Positions 1-7,032 of a stretch of DNA of 7,032 bases are shown piece by piece (positions within the stretch are counted from its first letter, which is position 1; every line of letters starts with the position of its first letter). The notes beneath the pieces are model-generated. The model was not told where the DNA came from, did not search any database, and saw only the letters and a program-made list of their open reading frames with translations. The translations under genes and the position numbers were made by a program. The DNA is from Gammaproteobacteria bacterium (GTDB lineage: Bacteria; Pseudomonadota; Gammaproteobacteria; Arenicellales; UBA868): assembly GCA_003529705.1 (NCBI GenBank), contig DPVA01000204.1, positions 1-7,032 on the forward strand. The letters are read 5' to 3'.

Positions 1-2580
1 CGGCTGCGCGGCAAGGATGCGCTGTGGGTGGTCGGCACCGACCATGCGGGCATCGCGACCCAGATGGTGGTCGAGCGGCAGCTCGACCGAATCGGGAAAA
101 CCCGGTATGACCTTGGCCGGGAGGCCTTCATTGATCGGGTGTGGCAATGGAAACAGGAATCGGGCGGCACGATCACACAACAGTTGCGTCGCATGGGAGC
201 TTCTTTGGACTGGAGCCGTGAACGCTTCACTATGGATGAAGACCTATCATGCGCGGTGCGGGAGGTCTTTGTCCGATTGCATGAGGAAGGGCTTATCTAC
301 CGGGGCAAACGACTGGTTAACTGGGACCCGGTCCTGCACACCGCCCTTTCTGATCTAGAAGTCCTGTCCGAGGAGGAAGCAGGCTCACTATGGCATCTTC
401 GCTACCCCATGGAGGACGGCAGCGGCCACGTAGTGGTCGCCACGACCCGCCCGGAAACCATGCTAGGAGATACCGCAGTCGCCGTTCACCCCGAAGATGG
501 CCGATACCGTCATCTTGTCGGCAAAAACATACAACTGCCTCTGGCAAATAGATTGATTCCGATCATCGCTGATGATTATGTTGATCCAGAATTTGGCACC
601 GGTTGTCTCAAAATCACTCCTGCTCACGACTTCAATGACCATGAGGTCGGAATGCGCCATGAGATGCAGCCAATCAATATCCTTGACCCGAGTGCTGCCA
701 TTGACCTGCCGGATTCACCCTATCATGGCCTAGACCGCTATGTCGCCCGGGAGCGCATCGTTACTGACCTTGAAGCGCTGGGTCTCGTCGAACGGATTGA
801 CGACCATACCTTGATGGTGCCTCGAGGGGATCGCTCTCAGGCTGTCGTGGAACCTTACCTGACCGACCAGTGGTTTGTTCGGGCTCAGCCCCTGGCAGAA
901 CCGGCAATCAAGGCAGTCGAAGATGGCAGTATCCAGTTTGTTCCAGAAAACTGGAGCCGCACTTACTTTGAATGGATGAAAAACATTCAGGATTGGTGCA
1001 TATCACGGCAAATCTGGTGGGGTCATCGGATTCCTGCGTGGTATGACGACGACGGGAATATCTTCGTCGCTCGGGATGCAGCTGAAGCAAAAGACAAGGC
1101 GTTCAAACATCACGGTAGTGCCGTCTCTTTAAAGCAGGATGACGACGTGCTGGACACCTGGTTCTCATCGGCGTTGTGGCCCTTTTCGACTCTGGGTTGG
1201 CCTGAATCTACCGAGGATCTGAATACCTTTTATCCCACTAGCGTCCTCGTTACAGGTTTTGACATCATCTTTTTCTGGGTTGCCCGGATGATCATGTTCG
1301 GACTTAAGTTCACGGGCAAGGTGCCCTTTCATGAAGTTTACGTTCATGGACTTGTCCGCGATGCCGATGGACAGAAAATGTCCAAGTCCAAAGGCAATGT
1401 ACTGGACCCTCTGGATCTCATTGATGGGATTGCATTGACTGCATTGGTGGAAAAACGTACCGCGGGGCTGATGCAGCCGCAGATGGCTGAACAAATCGCC
1501 AAAACTACCCGCCGCCAGTTTCCTGACGGTATTCCCTCCTTTGGTACCGACGCTTTACGCTTTACTTTCGCGAGTCTTGCAACCCAGGGACGTGACATCC
1601 GTTTTGACCTGGGACGCATCGAGGGGTTCCGTAACTTCTGCAATAAGCTATGGAATGCAGCGAGATTCGTTATGATGAACACCGAGTCCCTCGCCGGTCA
1701 TCCCCTTGCCGACTTTGAAGCTGGCCCTGCTGAACGCTGGATCATCTCCCGCCTGCAACAGGTGTCAGGCGAGGTCCATAAATCCATGGAGGCCTATCGG
1801 TTTGACCAGGTTGTACAAACTCTGCATTCCTTCACCTGGGACGAGTATTGTAGCTGGTATCTGGAAATCGCAAAAATCCAACTATTGGATCCCGCGTTTT
1901 CTGACGCACGCAAAGACGGCGTCCGTCAAACACTCGTTAATTTATTGGACAGTGCCCTGCGCCTTATTCATCCCGTTATGCCCTTCATCACCGAAGCGTT
2001 GTGGCAGCAGCTGCAATCGCGAACAATATGCCAGGGTCAATCGATCATGCACCAGGCCTATCCAAAAATGGATGAGGGGCTGATTGATAATGCGGCCATC
2101 GAGGATCTCGACTGGGTACGGGCTGTGGTCGGCGGTATCCGCAATATTCGGGGCGAGATGAATATAGACCCCAAAGTGTCCTTCCCGGTGCTATTACAGG
2201 GCGGCGATACTGGGGACAGCAACCGCTGTGAATCCTTCAGGGGCCTCCTGATTGCGCTCGCAAGGCTAGACCGGGTTGACCACATATCAAAAGATGCGGA
2301 AGAAACTGAAGAACATGCCACCACGCTTGTTGGGGACATGAAGGTGTTGGTACCCCTCGGATCGATCATTAACCGGGATGCCGAAATTCAGCGACTTTCC
2401 CGGGAAGTCGAAAAACTGACTGCGGATCTAAAGCGCTGTGAAGGGAAACTCTCCAATCCCCAGTTTGTCGACCGGGCGCCAGCAGATGTGGTAGAAAAGG
2501 AGCGAGGGCGGGTCGTACAGATCACGCGCGACCTAGAAGAGTTGAGATCGCGCCAGCAGCGCATCGCCCGTCTCGACTGA
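1..2580 (+). CDS. valS: Valyl-tRNA synthetase, 5'-truncated by the window edge
   Basis: Cytoplasmic class I aminoacyl-tRNA synthetase that charges tRNA-Val with valine using ATP and edits misacylated threonine. The frame is open from base 1, so 859 residues are visible. By comparison with E. coli ValS (951 aa), roughly the first 65 to 70 residues, including the HIGH-type ATP site, lie outside the window. Visible in order (numbered from base 1): the [10 protein letters not shown] segment near residue 12; the CP1 editing domain with [10 protein letters not shown] (148-157) and [10 protein letters not shown] (206-215); the [18 protein letters not shown] block from 331; [20 protein letters not shown] near 383; the KMSKS catalytic loop at 459-463; the anticodon-binding domain around 570-720; and a charged C-terminal coiled-coil arm over about the last 70 residues, typical of ValS. 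It ends in TGA and converges on rsmE with a 13-base gap. There is no frameshift or missing motif within the visible part. The GTG at 28 is an internal valine codon, not a start. Confidence 0.98.
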   Translation, partial: RLRGKDALWVVGTDHAGIATQMVVERQLDRIGKTRYDLGREAFIDRVWQWKQESGGTITQQLRRMGASLDWSRERFTMDEDLSCAVREVFVRLHEEGLIYRGKRLVNWDPVLHTALSDLEVLSEEEAGSLWHLRYPMEDGSGHVVVATTRPETMLGDTAVAVHPEDGRYRHLVGKNIQLPLANRLIPIIADDYVDPEFGTGCLKITPAHDFNDHEVGMRHEMQPINILDPSAAIDLPDSPYHGLDRYVARERIVTDLEALGLVERIDDHTLMVPRGDRSQAVVEPYLTDQWFVRAQPLAEPAIKAVEDGSIQFVPENWSRTYFEWMKNIQDWCISRQIWWGHRIPAWYDDDGNIFVARDAAEAKDKAFKHHGSAVSLKQDDDVLDTWFSSALWPFSTLGWPESTEDLNTFYPTSVLVTGFDIIFFWVARMIMFGLKFTGKVPFHEVYVHGLVRDADGQKMSKSKGNVLDPLDLIDGIALTALVEKRTAGLMQPQMAEQIAKTTRRQFPDGIPSFGTDALRFTFASLATQGRDIRFDLGRIEGFRNFCNKLWNAARFVMMNTESLAGHPLADFEAGPAERWIISRLQQVSGEVHKSMEAYRFDQVVQTLHSFTWDEYCSWYLEIAKIQLLDPAFSDARKDGVRQTLVNLLDSALRLIHPVMPFITEALWQQLQSRTICQGQSIMHQAYPKMDEGLIDNAAIEDLDWVRAVVGGIRNIRGEMNIDPKVSFPVLLQGGDTGDSNRCESFRGLLIALARLDRVDHISKDAEETEEHATTLVGDMKVLVPLGSIINRDAEIQRLSREVEKLTADLKRCEGKLSNPQFVDRAPADVVEKERGRVVQITRDLEELRSRQQRIARLD

Positions 2581-2593
2581 TTCCTCCGGTTTC

Positions 2594-3337
2594 TCAGGGA
2601 TCGGGTCCGTTAGATACCAGCAGACGTCCAGCGAAGGCGGTTAGCGCAACGGCTGCGGTTTCAACGCGCAGCATCCCATCCCCCAGAGACAGCATTTCGG
2701 ATTGGGCTCGGCCTAAGTGTGCACGCTCGGTATCGGAAAAACCTCCCTCCGGACCGACCACGAGGCAGACGTACTCGGCATTCAAAAGACGGTTCTCAAT
2801 CGCCTGTCCGGCAGTGGCGCCCCTCTTGTCCGCAATGACATTGACGGCGTTACGATCGGCACATTGGCTAACCCAGTCTTTCAGATCAACGGGAGGATGC
2901 AAAACCGGGATCCAGGGACGATGGCTTTGTTTACAGGACTCAATCAGCAGCCGATGCCATCGGTCGTATGCCGAGGGTCGGGGCTGGCTGACACTTCTCT
3001 CACACCGAAGGGGGGTGTAGTCCGTCATCCCCAGTTGAGTCGCCATATCCAGCATCGTTGCCTGACGATCGCCTTTAGGCAAAGCGCTGAAGAGGTGAAT
3101 CCTCGCCGCAGAAGACGGCCGATGTTTATGCTGATCAATAACCAGATGTACCTGCAACGGCCTCTGAGTCACATCATTGATCCGGGCAACTGCAATCCGG
3201 CCGGCACCATCAAATACGTATACTGAATCATAAATGCGCAGGCGACGGGCACGTACAGCATGGGCAGCCTCAGCTCCTTCCAGTATCGCCTCTTTGCCAG
3301 CGGTTTCAAGATGTGGCATATAGAGCCAGTGCGTCAT
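2594..3337 (-). CDS. rsmE: 16S rRNA (uracil(1498)-N3)-methyltransferase RsmE
   Basis: SPOUT-family, SAM-dependent enzyme that makes m3U1498 in helix 44 of 16S rRNA, next to the decoding centre; it acts on assembled 30S particles in the cytoplasm. The product is 247 aa, close to the roughly 243 aa of E. coli RsmE. The N-terminal part (about 1-70) is the small beta-rich RNA-binding domain, with the RARRLRIYDSV segment (29-39) matching the family's RVLRM-type motif. The C-terminal SPOUT knot shows LPKGDRQATMLDMATQLG (86-103), TPLRCERS (108-115), IESCKQSHRPWIP (132-144), the SAM-site loop VVGPEGGFSDTE (193-204), and LGDGMLRVETAAVAL (218-232). The ATG start overlaps the rsmJ stop as ATGA, which implies one transcript and translational coupling. 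No strong Shine-Dalgarno is visible ahead of this start. The TGA stop faces the valS stop. Confidence 0.95.
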   Translation of the reverse strand: MTHWLYMPHLETAGKEAILEGAEAAHAVRARRLRIYDSVYVFDGAGRIAVARINDVTQRPLQVHLVIDQHKHRPSSAARIHLFSALPKGDRQATMLDMATQLGMTDYTPLRCERSVSQPRPSAYDRWHRLLIESCKQSHRPWIPVLHPPVDLKDWVSQCADRNAVNVIADKRGATAGQAIENRLLNAEYVCLVVGPEGGFSDTERAHLGRAQSEMLSLGDGMLRVETAAVALTAFAGRLLVSNGPDP

Positions 3338-4140
3338 CGTGGTGTCCCGTCCGTTAGATACACGTCATAGCGTACCGACTTACCCTTGTACATGATATCC
3401 GGATCATCTTGCAGCGGTGGCGCGTAGCGGGGTCGCTTAACGATCACTCGTTTTCGCGCATGCCGTCGCGCAACTTTGAGCAATGTGGCGGCATCAGGGT
3501 CCTCTCCCACAAGGCGGCGTAGCATCTGCTGGGCCTTGCGCGGCTGGGCGCTGTGACGGTCTCGATCTGGAAACATTGGATCCAGAAAAATCACGTCCGC
3601 ATGCGTCTGAACGCGAATCTCGTCAATCGCATCCCCACAAACCACACGAAGCTCGCCATCCCTTTGCTCGGGACGAAACATCTCTGCGGCTTCTTCAAGC
3701 ATCACCGCCACAATTATGACCCGCTCGATCGCACATACCTGCTTACCACGGCGTACGAAATCAAACGCGTCAGAGCCGAATCCTGCAGTCGCGTCAATTA
3801 CAGACTGACAGTGTTTTCCCAGTGCCCGGGAAAGTAGGTCTTTTCCCGCGGCCGGATATCGTCTTCCAGCTGAGTGAACCGTCAGCGTCCGGCTTCCGCG
3901 CTGCGAATAGTCCCGTAGTCCTAGCCTATTTTGGGACACTTCGAGCACCAGTCCGGAGGCTGCCTTTGCATCGCAGAGTCCTTGCAGCCCAAGGTGTAAG
4001 GAAAGCGCCGTTGCCCGTGGAACAGACTCCGGATTTAGGGCGATGATGGAGACGGTCTCACCTGCTGAGGCCGACGCCTTTTGACTCTTTGCTGACGTTG
4101 AGATAAAAACCATGGTCACACTAATTTTAACCATGGACAT
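3334..4140 (-). CDS. rsmJ: 16S rRNA (guanine(1516)-N2)-methyltransferase RsmJ
   Basis: Class I (Rossmann-fold) SAM-dependent enzyme of the DUF548/RsmJ family (E. coli YhiQ), which makes m2G1516 in the 3' terminal domain of 16S rRNA. Recognisable motifs, numbered from the ATG at 4140: SAM motif [14 protein letters not shown] (114-126); the acidic ER end of strand 2 (139-140); catalytic-type loop [11 protein letters not shown] (186-196); and [12 protein letters not shown] (232-243). The N-terminal third is weakly conserved, which is normal for the family. The start is uncertain. The frame is open back to a GTG at 4176, but that would overlap fabI. ATG codons occur at 4140, 4134 and 4113, and none has a clear Shine-Dalgarno. 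4140 is the longest ATG start that avoids fabI (268 aa); 4113 (259 aa) is nearer the usual 250 to 260 aa. The stop overlaps the rsmE start by four bases. The segment after ER reads VIIVAVML, where E. coli has a proline-containing NPVVAALL. Confidence 0.93.
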   Translation of the reverse strand: MSMVKISVTMVFISTSAKSQKASASAGETVSIIALNPESVPRATALSLHLGLQGLCDAKAASGLVLEVSQNRLGLRDYSQRGSRTLTVHSAGRRYPAAGKDLLSRALGKHCQSVIDATAGFGSDAFDFVRRGKQVCAIERVIIVAVMLEEAAEMFRPEQRDGELRVVCGDAIDEIRVQTHADVIFLDPMFPDRDRHSAQPRKAQQMLRRLVGEDPDAATLLKVARRHARKRVIVKRPRYAPPLQDDPDIMYKGKSVRYDVYLTDGTPR

Positions 4141-4148
4141 TTCACGGG
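4081..4148. promoter_or_regulatory. Divergent fabI/rsmJ start region with weak promoter candidate and direct repeat
   Basis: This stretch covers the possible rsmJ starts and everything just upstream of fabI. For fabI, a candidate sigma70-like promoter is TTGAGA (4098-4103), a 16-base spacer and ACTAAT (4120-4125), which would give a very short leader. An alternative, TTGACT (4081-4086) with GATAAA (4102-4107), has only a 15-base spacer. Both are imperfect. The 8-mer AACCATGG occurs twice, at 4108-4115 and 4129-4136, 21 bases apart in the same orientation, with a palindromic CCATGG core. The first copy contains the perfect palindrome ACCATGGT. This could be an operator or chance. Any rsmJ promoter must lie inside the fabI coding region. 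A weak reverse-strand candidate there is TTGATC (4206 to 4201), 16 bases, then GGTAAT (4184 to 4179). Confidence 0.25.
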
Positions 4149-4943
4149 ATGGGATTTCTTGACGGCAAGCGGGCACTGATTACCGGGGTGGCATCCAACC
4201 GATCAATCGCATGGGGCATCGCACAGGCCATGGCCCGCGAAGGTGCGGAACTGGTTCTGACATACGAAAATGATAAGTTGGGTGGCCGGGCGGAGAAGTT
4301 CGCAGCAGAACTTGGCTTTGGAAAAACCATTCTGTGTGACGTCTCGCATGACAGCGATATCGACGCCCTGCCGGACGCGCTGAGTGTGCACTGGGATCGA
4401 CTTGATATCCTCGTGCATTCCATCGCTTTTGCTCCCAGAGAGGAATTGGAGGGGATGTTCCTGGATTCAGTAACCCGCGCGGGCTTTTCAACCGCCCACG
4501 AAATTAGTTCCTACAGTTTCGCGGCACTGGCACGCGCATTGCGCCCAATGATGACCTCCCGGGGGGCAATGCTGACACTCAGTTATATCGGATCGCAACG
4601 CTCCATGCCCGGCTACAACGTAATGGGTCTCGCCAAAGCGAGTTTGGAGGCCAACGTGCGTTATCTGGCACAATCTCTCGGGCCTCAGGGAATCCGGGTC
4701 AATGGGATCTCAGCCGGTCCGATCAAAACGCTGGCAGCCTCGGGGATCAAGGGTCTTAAGCAGATGCTTAATTTTTACGAGGAGACCGCACCCCTGGGAC
4801 GCGGAGTCACTATCGAAGAGGTCGGCAATACCGCCGCATTCTTGTGTTCGGATCTTGGATCCGGCATCACGGGGGAAATCACTTACGTGGACGGCGGGTT
4901 CAACACCGTGGGAATCAGCCCGAATATTGCCGAAGTACCCTGA
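4149..4943 (+). CDS. fabI: Enoyl-[acyl-carrier-protein] reductase (NADH) FabI
   Basis: Cytoplasmic short-chain dehydrogenase-type enzyme that reduces trans-2-enoyl-ACP to acyl-ACP in the last step of each fatty acid elongation cycle. It is usually essential and is the target of triclosan and diazaborines. The product is 264 aa (E. coli 262) and aligns without gaps through the core. It starts with the family-typical [13 protein letters not shown], which supports the ATG at 4149. Visible: the cofactor loop [13 protein letters not shown] (13-25), CDV (63-65), HSIAFAP (90-96), active-site Tyr146, Tyr156 and Lys163 in the LSYIGSQ...GYNVMGLAK segment, [14 protein letters not shown] (188-201) and YVDGGFNT (246-253). 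Position 93 is Ala and 203 is Leu where E. coli has Gly and Phe. No strong Shine-Dalgarno precedes the start; GGAC at 4135-4138 is the nearest purine-rich match. It stands alone between divergent rsmJ and convergent ppiD, so it is probably monocistronic. Confidence 0.97.
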   Translation: MGFLDGKRALITGVASNRSIAWGIAQAMAREGAELVLTYENDKLGGRAEKFAAELGFGKTILCDVSHDSDIDALPDALSVHWDRLDILVHSIAFAPREELEGMFLDSVTRAGFSTAHEISSYSFAALARALRPMMTSRGAMLTLSYIGSQRSMPGYNVMGLAKASLEANVRYLAQSLGPQGIRVNGISAGPIKTLAASGIKGLKQMLNFYEETAPLGRGVTIEEVGNTAAFLCSDLGSGITGEITYVDGGFNTVGISPNIAEVP

Positions 4944-4970
4944 CCTCAGGCAATCAAAGTGGTGTAAGCG

Positions 4971-6884
4971 CTAGAGATTTTCGTCAAATATTTCGACATT
5001 GGCAGAAGAGCGCAGGGCACGGCTTGCGCCTGTGTACAACTCCTCGCCAACGCGGGCGCTGATCAACGCTCTGATCTGCGCAAGCTCCTCAGCCGCGATC
5101 CCAGATGGATCTCCCACCACAACTTTCTCAAGCCGGAATACAGAATATCGTGACGCATCGAGCCGCGTGCCGCCATAACTCGCCTGCCCTAAGACAGGCG
5201 CAGGCGCAGCGTAAACGGCACGCGCAACGCTCTGGTCATCTGGATCAGCGATCTCCTCAACGTCTTGCGGCAATTCATAGACGGTCAAACCAGCGTTCTC
5301 TGTTACTGTAGCCCACGGCGTTCCGGAGCGCAGGCTATCAATCAACTGCTCAGCCGCAGTTTCCTGAGCCACCAAAGCCGCTTGAGCCGCAAGGGCATCG
5401 GCAATCGTATTACTGACTTCTTCAAACTCCTGTTGGCGCTGCTCTCGGTAATCGGCAAAATGCACCGCCACGAGCAGATCGCTCTCGAGCTCAATCATTT
5501 CGCTGTTCATCCGGTCCACCCGAACCTCATCACTGAACGCTGCCTCACGGACAGCGGCATGTGCGGCAACGCCCTGTCCTGTGCCGTGGGAGAACCAGCC
5601 AGTTCGTTGAATCGGCAGGCCGAGCAAGTCAGCCGTCGCCTCAAGCGATCCAGGATGTTCGAAAACCATATTCTGAAAGTCTTCGGCCATCGCCATGAAC
5701 TGACCCTCGGCCCAATCGCGTGCCAACAGAGCTGTTATCTCGCTGCGCACCTCGGCAAAGGGATTGACCACGCTTTCCCGAAGATCCGTCAGCTTAATCA
5801 CGTGCCAACCATATTCGGTACGTACCGGGTCACTGATCTCCTCTTTATTTAATTCGAACACAGCGGTTTCAAATTCCGGCGTCATGGTGCCTGGCCGAAT
5901 AATGCCAAGGTCGCCCCCACGCCGGGCTGATCCGGGGTCGTCCGAGTAATCATTTGCGAGTGCCGCAAAATCCTGGCCGTCCCGGCCTCGGAAAACCAGG
6001 TCTTCAGCCTGGTTGCGCGCTTGCTCCACCACGGCTTCTGACGCATCGGCCGCCACACTGATCAAGATATGGCTTGCAGAACGACTTCCCGGGCGACTAA
6101 AACGATCGGTATTGTTATCGTAAAAGGCCTGTTCAGCCTCCGCCGTCACAACGGCTTGTTTCGCTAACGCATCGACCGAAAGCGCTAGAAAATCAACCTG
6201 CATCTGCGGGGGCTGGACGTAGCGATCGCGATGTTTTTCGTATTCACCCCGCACTGCGTCGTTGTCGATCTGCACGGCATCGCTGTAGGGCTGAAGATTC
6301 AAGATTGTGTACTGCGCGAGGCGCTGTTGCATCAGCAGTTGAACGGCGCGATCAGTCATTACCGGAATCACCAGAGATGTTTCTCTCAGCCCCATGCGCA
6401 ACTGATCCACCGCACCCTGTTGACGCTGCTGACGCTCAAAACCTTCAACTGTTAGCCCCGCATTCTGTAACAGCATTTCATAGCGCGCCGAATCAAATTG
6501 GCCATCAGACTGAAATGTCGCAAACGACGCGATCCGGTTCGACAACTGCTCGTTGGTAATCCGATAACCCCTCTCTGCGAGATACTCCGCCTGCAACTGA
6601 CCATCAATCAACGACTCAAGCGCCTGAAGTTTAAAAGGCCTGCTGGCGAAAAACTCGGCATCAACATTGCGACCCATCATCTGCACGAGCGAGCGACGTT
6701 GCTCAGAGAGAGCCTGTTGGTAGGTCGCTTCATCAACTTCAACACCATTGACGGACGCCACGACGATCTTTGACGCGCCTTCGAAATAAGAGTTGATCCC
6801 CCACAACGCGAATGGAATAGAAATGAGGATTACTAACGCCCACGCAATCCAGCCAGAGGCCCGTTCCTTAATCGCGGTTAACAT
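4971..6884 (-). CDS. ppiD: Peptidyl-prolyl cis-trans isomerase D, membrane-anchored periplasmic folding factor
   Basis: PpiD is an inner-membrane-anchored chaperone/parvulin that sits near the SecYEG exit and helps newly exported proteins fold. The product is 637 aa (E. coli 623). Residues 1-10 (MLTAIKERAS) are a short cytoplasmic tail. About 11-33 form one hydrophobic anchor (GWIAWALVILISIPFALWG), giving an N-in, C-out topology. About 35-250 form the SurA_N-like chaperone region, rich in Gln. The parvulin domain spans about 264-367, with ASHILI (270-275), GQDFAALANDYSDDPGSARRGGDLG (303-327), PGTMTPEFETAVF (331-343) and EYGWHVIKL (357-365). The remainder, to 637, is the C-terminal SurA-like region. 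His272, Met334, Phe338 and His361 match active parvulins. The start fits the conserved ML..I....GWIA N-terminus, though no clear Shine-Dalgarno precedes it. Its stop lies 27 bases from the convergent fabI stop. Confidence 0.95.
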   Translation of the reverse strand: MLTAIKERASGWIAWALVILISIPFALWGINSYFEGASKIVVASVNGVEVDEATYQQALSEQRRSLVQMMGRNVDAEFFASRPFKLQALESLIDGQLQAEYLAERGYRITNEQLSNRIASFATFQSDGQFDSARYEMLLQNAGLTVEGFERQQRQQGAVDQLRMGLRETSLVIPVMTDRAVQLLMQQRLAQYTILNLQPYSDAVQIDNDAVRGEYEKHRDRYVQPPQMQVDFLALSVDALAKQAVVTAEAEQAFYDNNTDRFSRPGSRSASHILISVAADASEAVVEQARNQAEDLVFRGRDGQDFAALANDYSDDPGSARRGGDLGIIRPGTMTPEFETAVFELNKEEISDPVRTEYGWHVIKLTDLRESVVNPFAEVRSEITALLARDWAEGQFMAMAEDFQNMVFEHPGSLEATADLLGLPIQRTGWFSHGTGQGVAAHAAVREAAFSDEVRVDRMNSEMIELESDLLVAVHFADYREQRQQEFEEVSNTIADALAAQAALVAQETAAEQLIDSLRSGTPWATVTENAGLTVYELPQDVEEIADPDDQSVARAVYAAPAPVLGQASYGGTRLDASRYSVFRLEKVVVGDPSGIAAEELAQIRALISARVGEELYTGASRALRSSANVEIFDENL

Positions 6885-7012
6885 AATCGTTCAGATAGAT
6901 GCATTTTCCGACACCGGCCAGTACGTGAACCGAGAATCAGTCTCCAGGACTTTAACTCAGCCAATAAAACCTAACCCTTCGCGGGACAACTCCCGGCACC
7001 GATATTAGGAAG
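6885..7012. other. Spacer between tRNA-Asp and ppiD
   Basis: This 128-base non-coding spacer should hold the 3' processing or termination site of the tRNA transcript and the 5' region of ppiD, both read on the - strand. A small hairpin (CGGGA, loop, TCCCG at 6982-6995) lies 17 bases beyond the tRNA end, but only a scattered T-rich run (GGTTTTATTGG) follows some bases later, so it is at best a weak terminator. I found no convincing sigma70, sigma32 or CpxR-type site for ppiD. An eight-codon reading frame (6904 to 6878) overlaps the ppiD start. Confidence 0.5.
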
Positions 7013-7032
7013 TGGCGGAGCGGACGGGACTC
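7013..7032 (-). tRNA. tRNA-Asp, 3' end only (runs off the right edge)
   Basis: Read on the - strand, the last 20 bases end in an encoded CCA (7015 to 7013) preceded by discriminator G73. The acceptor 3' half is CCGCTCC and the T-stem 3' half is CCCGT, with the end of the T loop reading GAGT. The implied 5' acceptor half is GGAGCGG and the T-stem 5' half is ACGGG. E. coli tRNA-Asp has the same features, differing in this stretch by one base (CCGTTCC in the acceptor). G73 is the aspartate identity discriminator. The anticodon lies outside the window, so the assignment rests on the 3' end alone. The gene is on the same strand as ppiD and upstream of it. Confidence 0.85.

Noticed and set aside
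1165..1682. Two overlapping reverse-strand open frames of about 110 codons inside valS
   Set aside because: They run antisense to strongly conserved ValS catalytic sequence and encode no recognisable domain.
2581..2593. Bidirectional terminator between valS and rsmE
   Set aside because: The gap is 13 bases and I see no inverted repeat with flanking T runs in it or in the adjoining gene ends.
2717..3226. A 169-codon open frame on the + strand, antisense to rsmE
   Set aside because: rsmE has all its family motifs on the other strand and this translation resembles nothing; it is a shadow of the codon pattern.
4141..4176. Upstream GTG start for rsmJ at 4176
   Set aside because: It would overlap the divergent fabI start by 28 bases and make RsmJ 280 aa, longer than the family, with no ribosome site to support it.
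4939..4950. CCTGA/TCAGG inverted repeat at the fabI stop as a terminator
   Set aside because: The loop would be only two bases (or the stem four pairs), and no T run follows on either strand.
5265..5852. A 195-codon open frame on the + strand, antisense to ppiD
   Set aside because: It lies wholly inside the well-supported ppiD gene, its translation shows no recognisable family, and nothing suggests a separate gene start.
6982..6995. Five-pair hairpin downstream of tRNA-Asp as an intrinsic terminator
   Set aside because: The stem is short and no T tract immediately follows; it is mentioned in the spacer entry but not called as a terminator.

Overview
The window looks like a chromosomal housekeeping segment from a gammaproteobacterium. 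ValS, FabI, RsmE, RsmJ and PpiD all read as gammaproteobacterial. RsmJ is largely confined to that group. The pairing of fabI with ppiD, and a tRNA-Asp just upstream of ppiD, recall Pseudomonas and other non-enteric gammaproteobacteria more than Escherichia coli. The genus cannot be fixed from the sequence alone. I see no mobile element, CRISPR array, prophage gene or sign of recent transfer.

Layout from left to right: (1) valS on the + strand, cut at its 5' end by the window edge, ends at 2580. (2) After a 13-base convergent gap, rsmE and rsmJ lie on the - strand. They encode two 16S rRNA base methyltransferases and overlap by an ATGA, with rsmJ upstream. (3) fabI, encoding the enoyl-ACP reductase of fatty acid synthesis, is on the + strand and diverges from rsmJ across a start region of only 8 to 35 bases. 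(4) After a 27-base convergent gap, ppiD lies on the - strand and encodes a membrane-anchored periplasmic folding factor. (5) A 128-base spacer separates ppiD from the 3' end of a tRNA-Asp gene, also on the - strand, which runs off the right edge.

Four of the six genes serve translation: valyl-tRNA synthetase, two modifiers of the 3' part of 16S rRNA, and tRNA-Asp. The other two serve the cell envelope: fatty acid supply and periplasmic protein folding. The packing is very dense. Only the ppiD-tRNA spacer exceeds 100 bases, no stretch of 300 bases lacks a gene, and none of the junctions shows a convincing intrinsic terminator.

I did not find an undescribed system. The points that merit a second look are modest: FabI naturally carries Ala93 and Leu203 at positions linked to triclosan resistance in E. 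coli; rsmJ and rsmE appear translationally coupled; the PpiD parvulin domain keeps the catalytic-type residues that the E. coli protein has lost; and an 8-base direct repeat spaced 21 bases apart sits in the fabI/rsmJ divergent start region.
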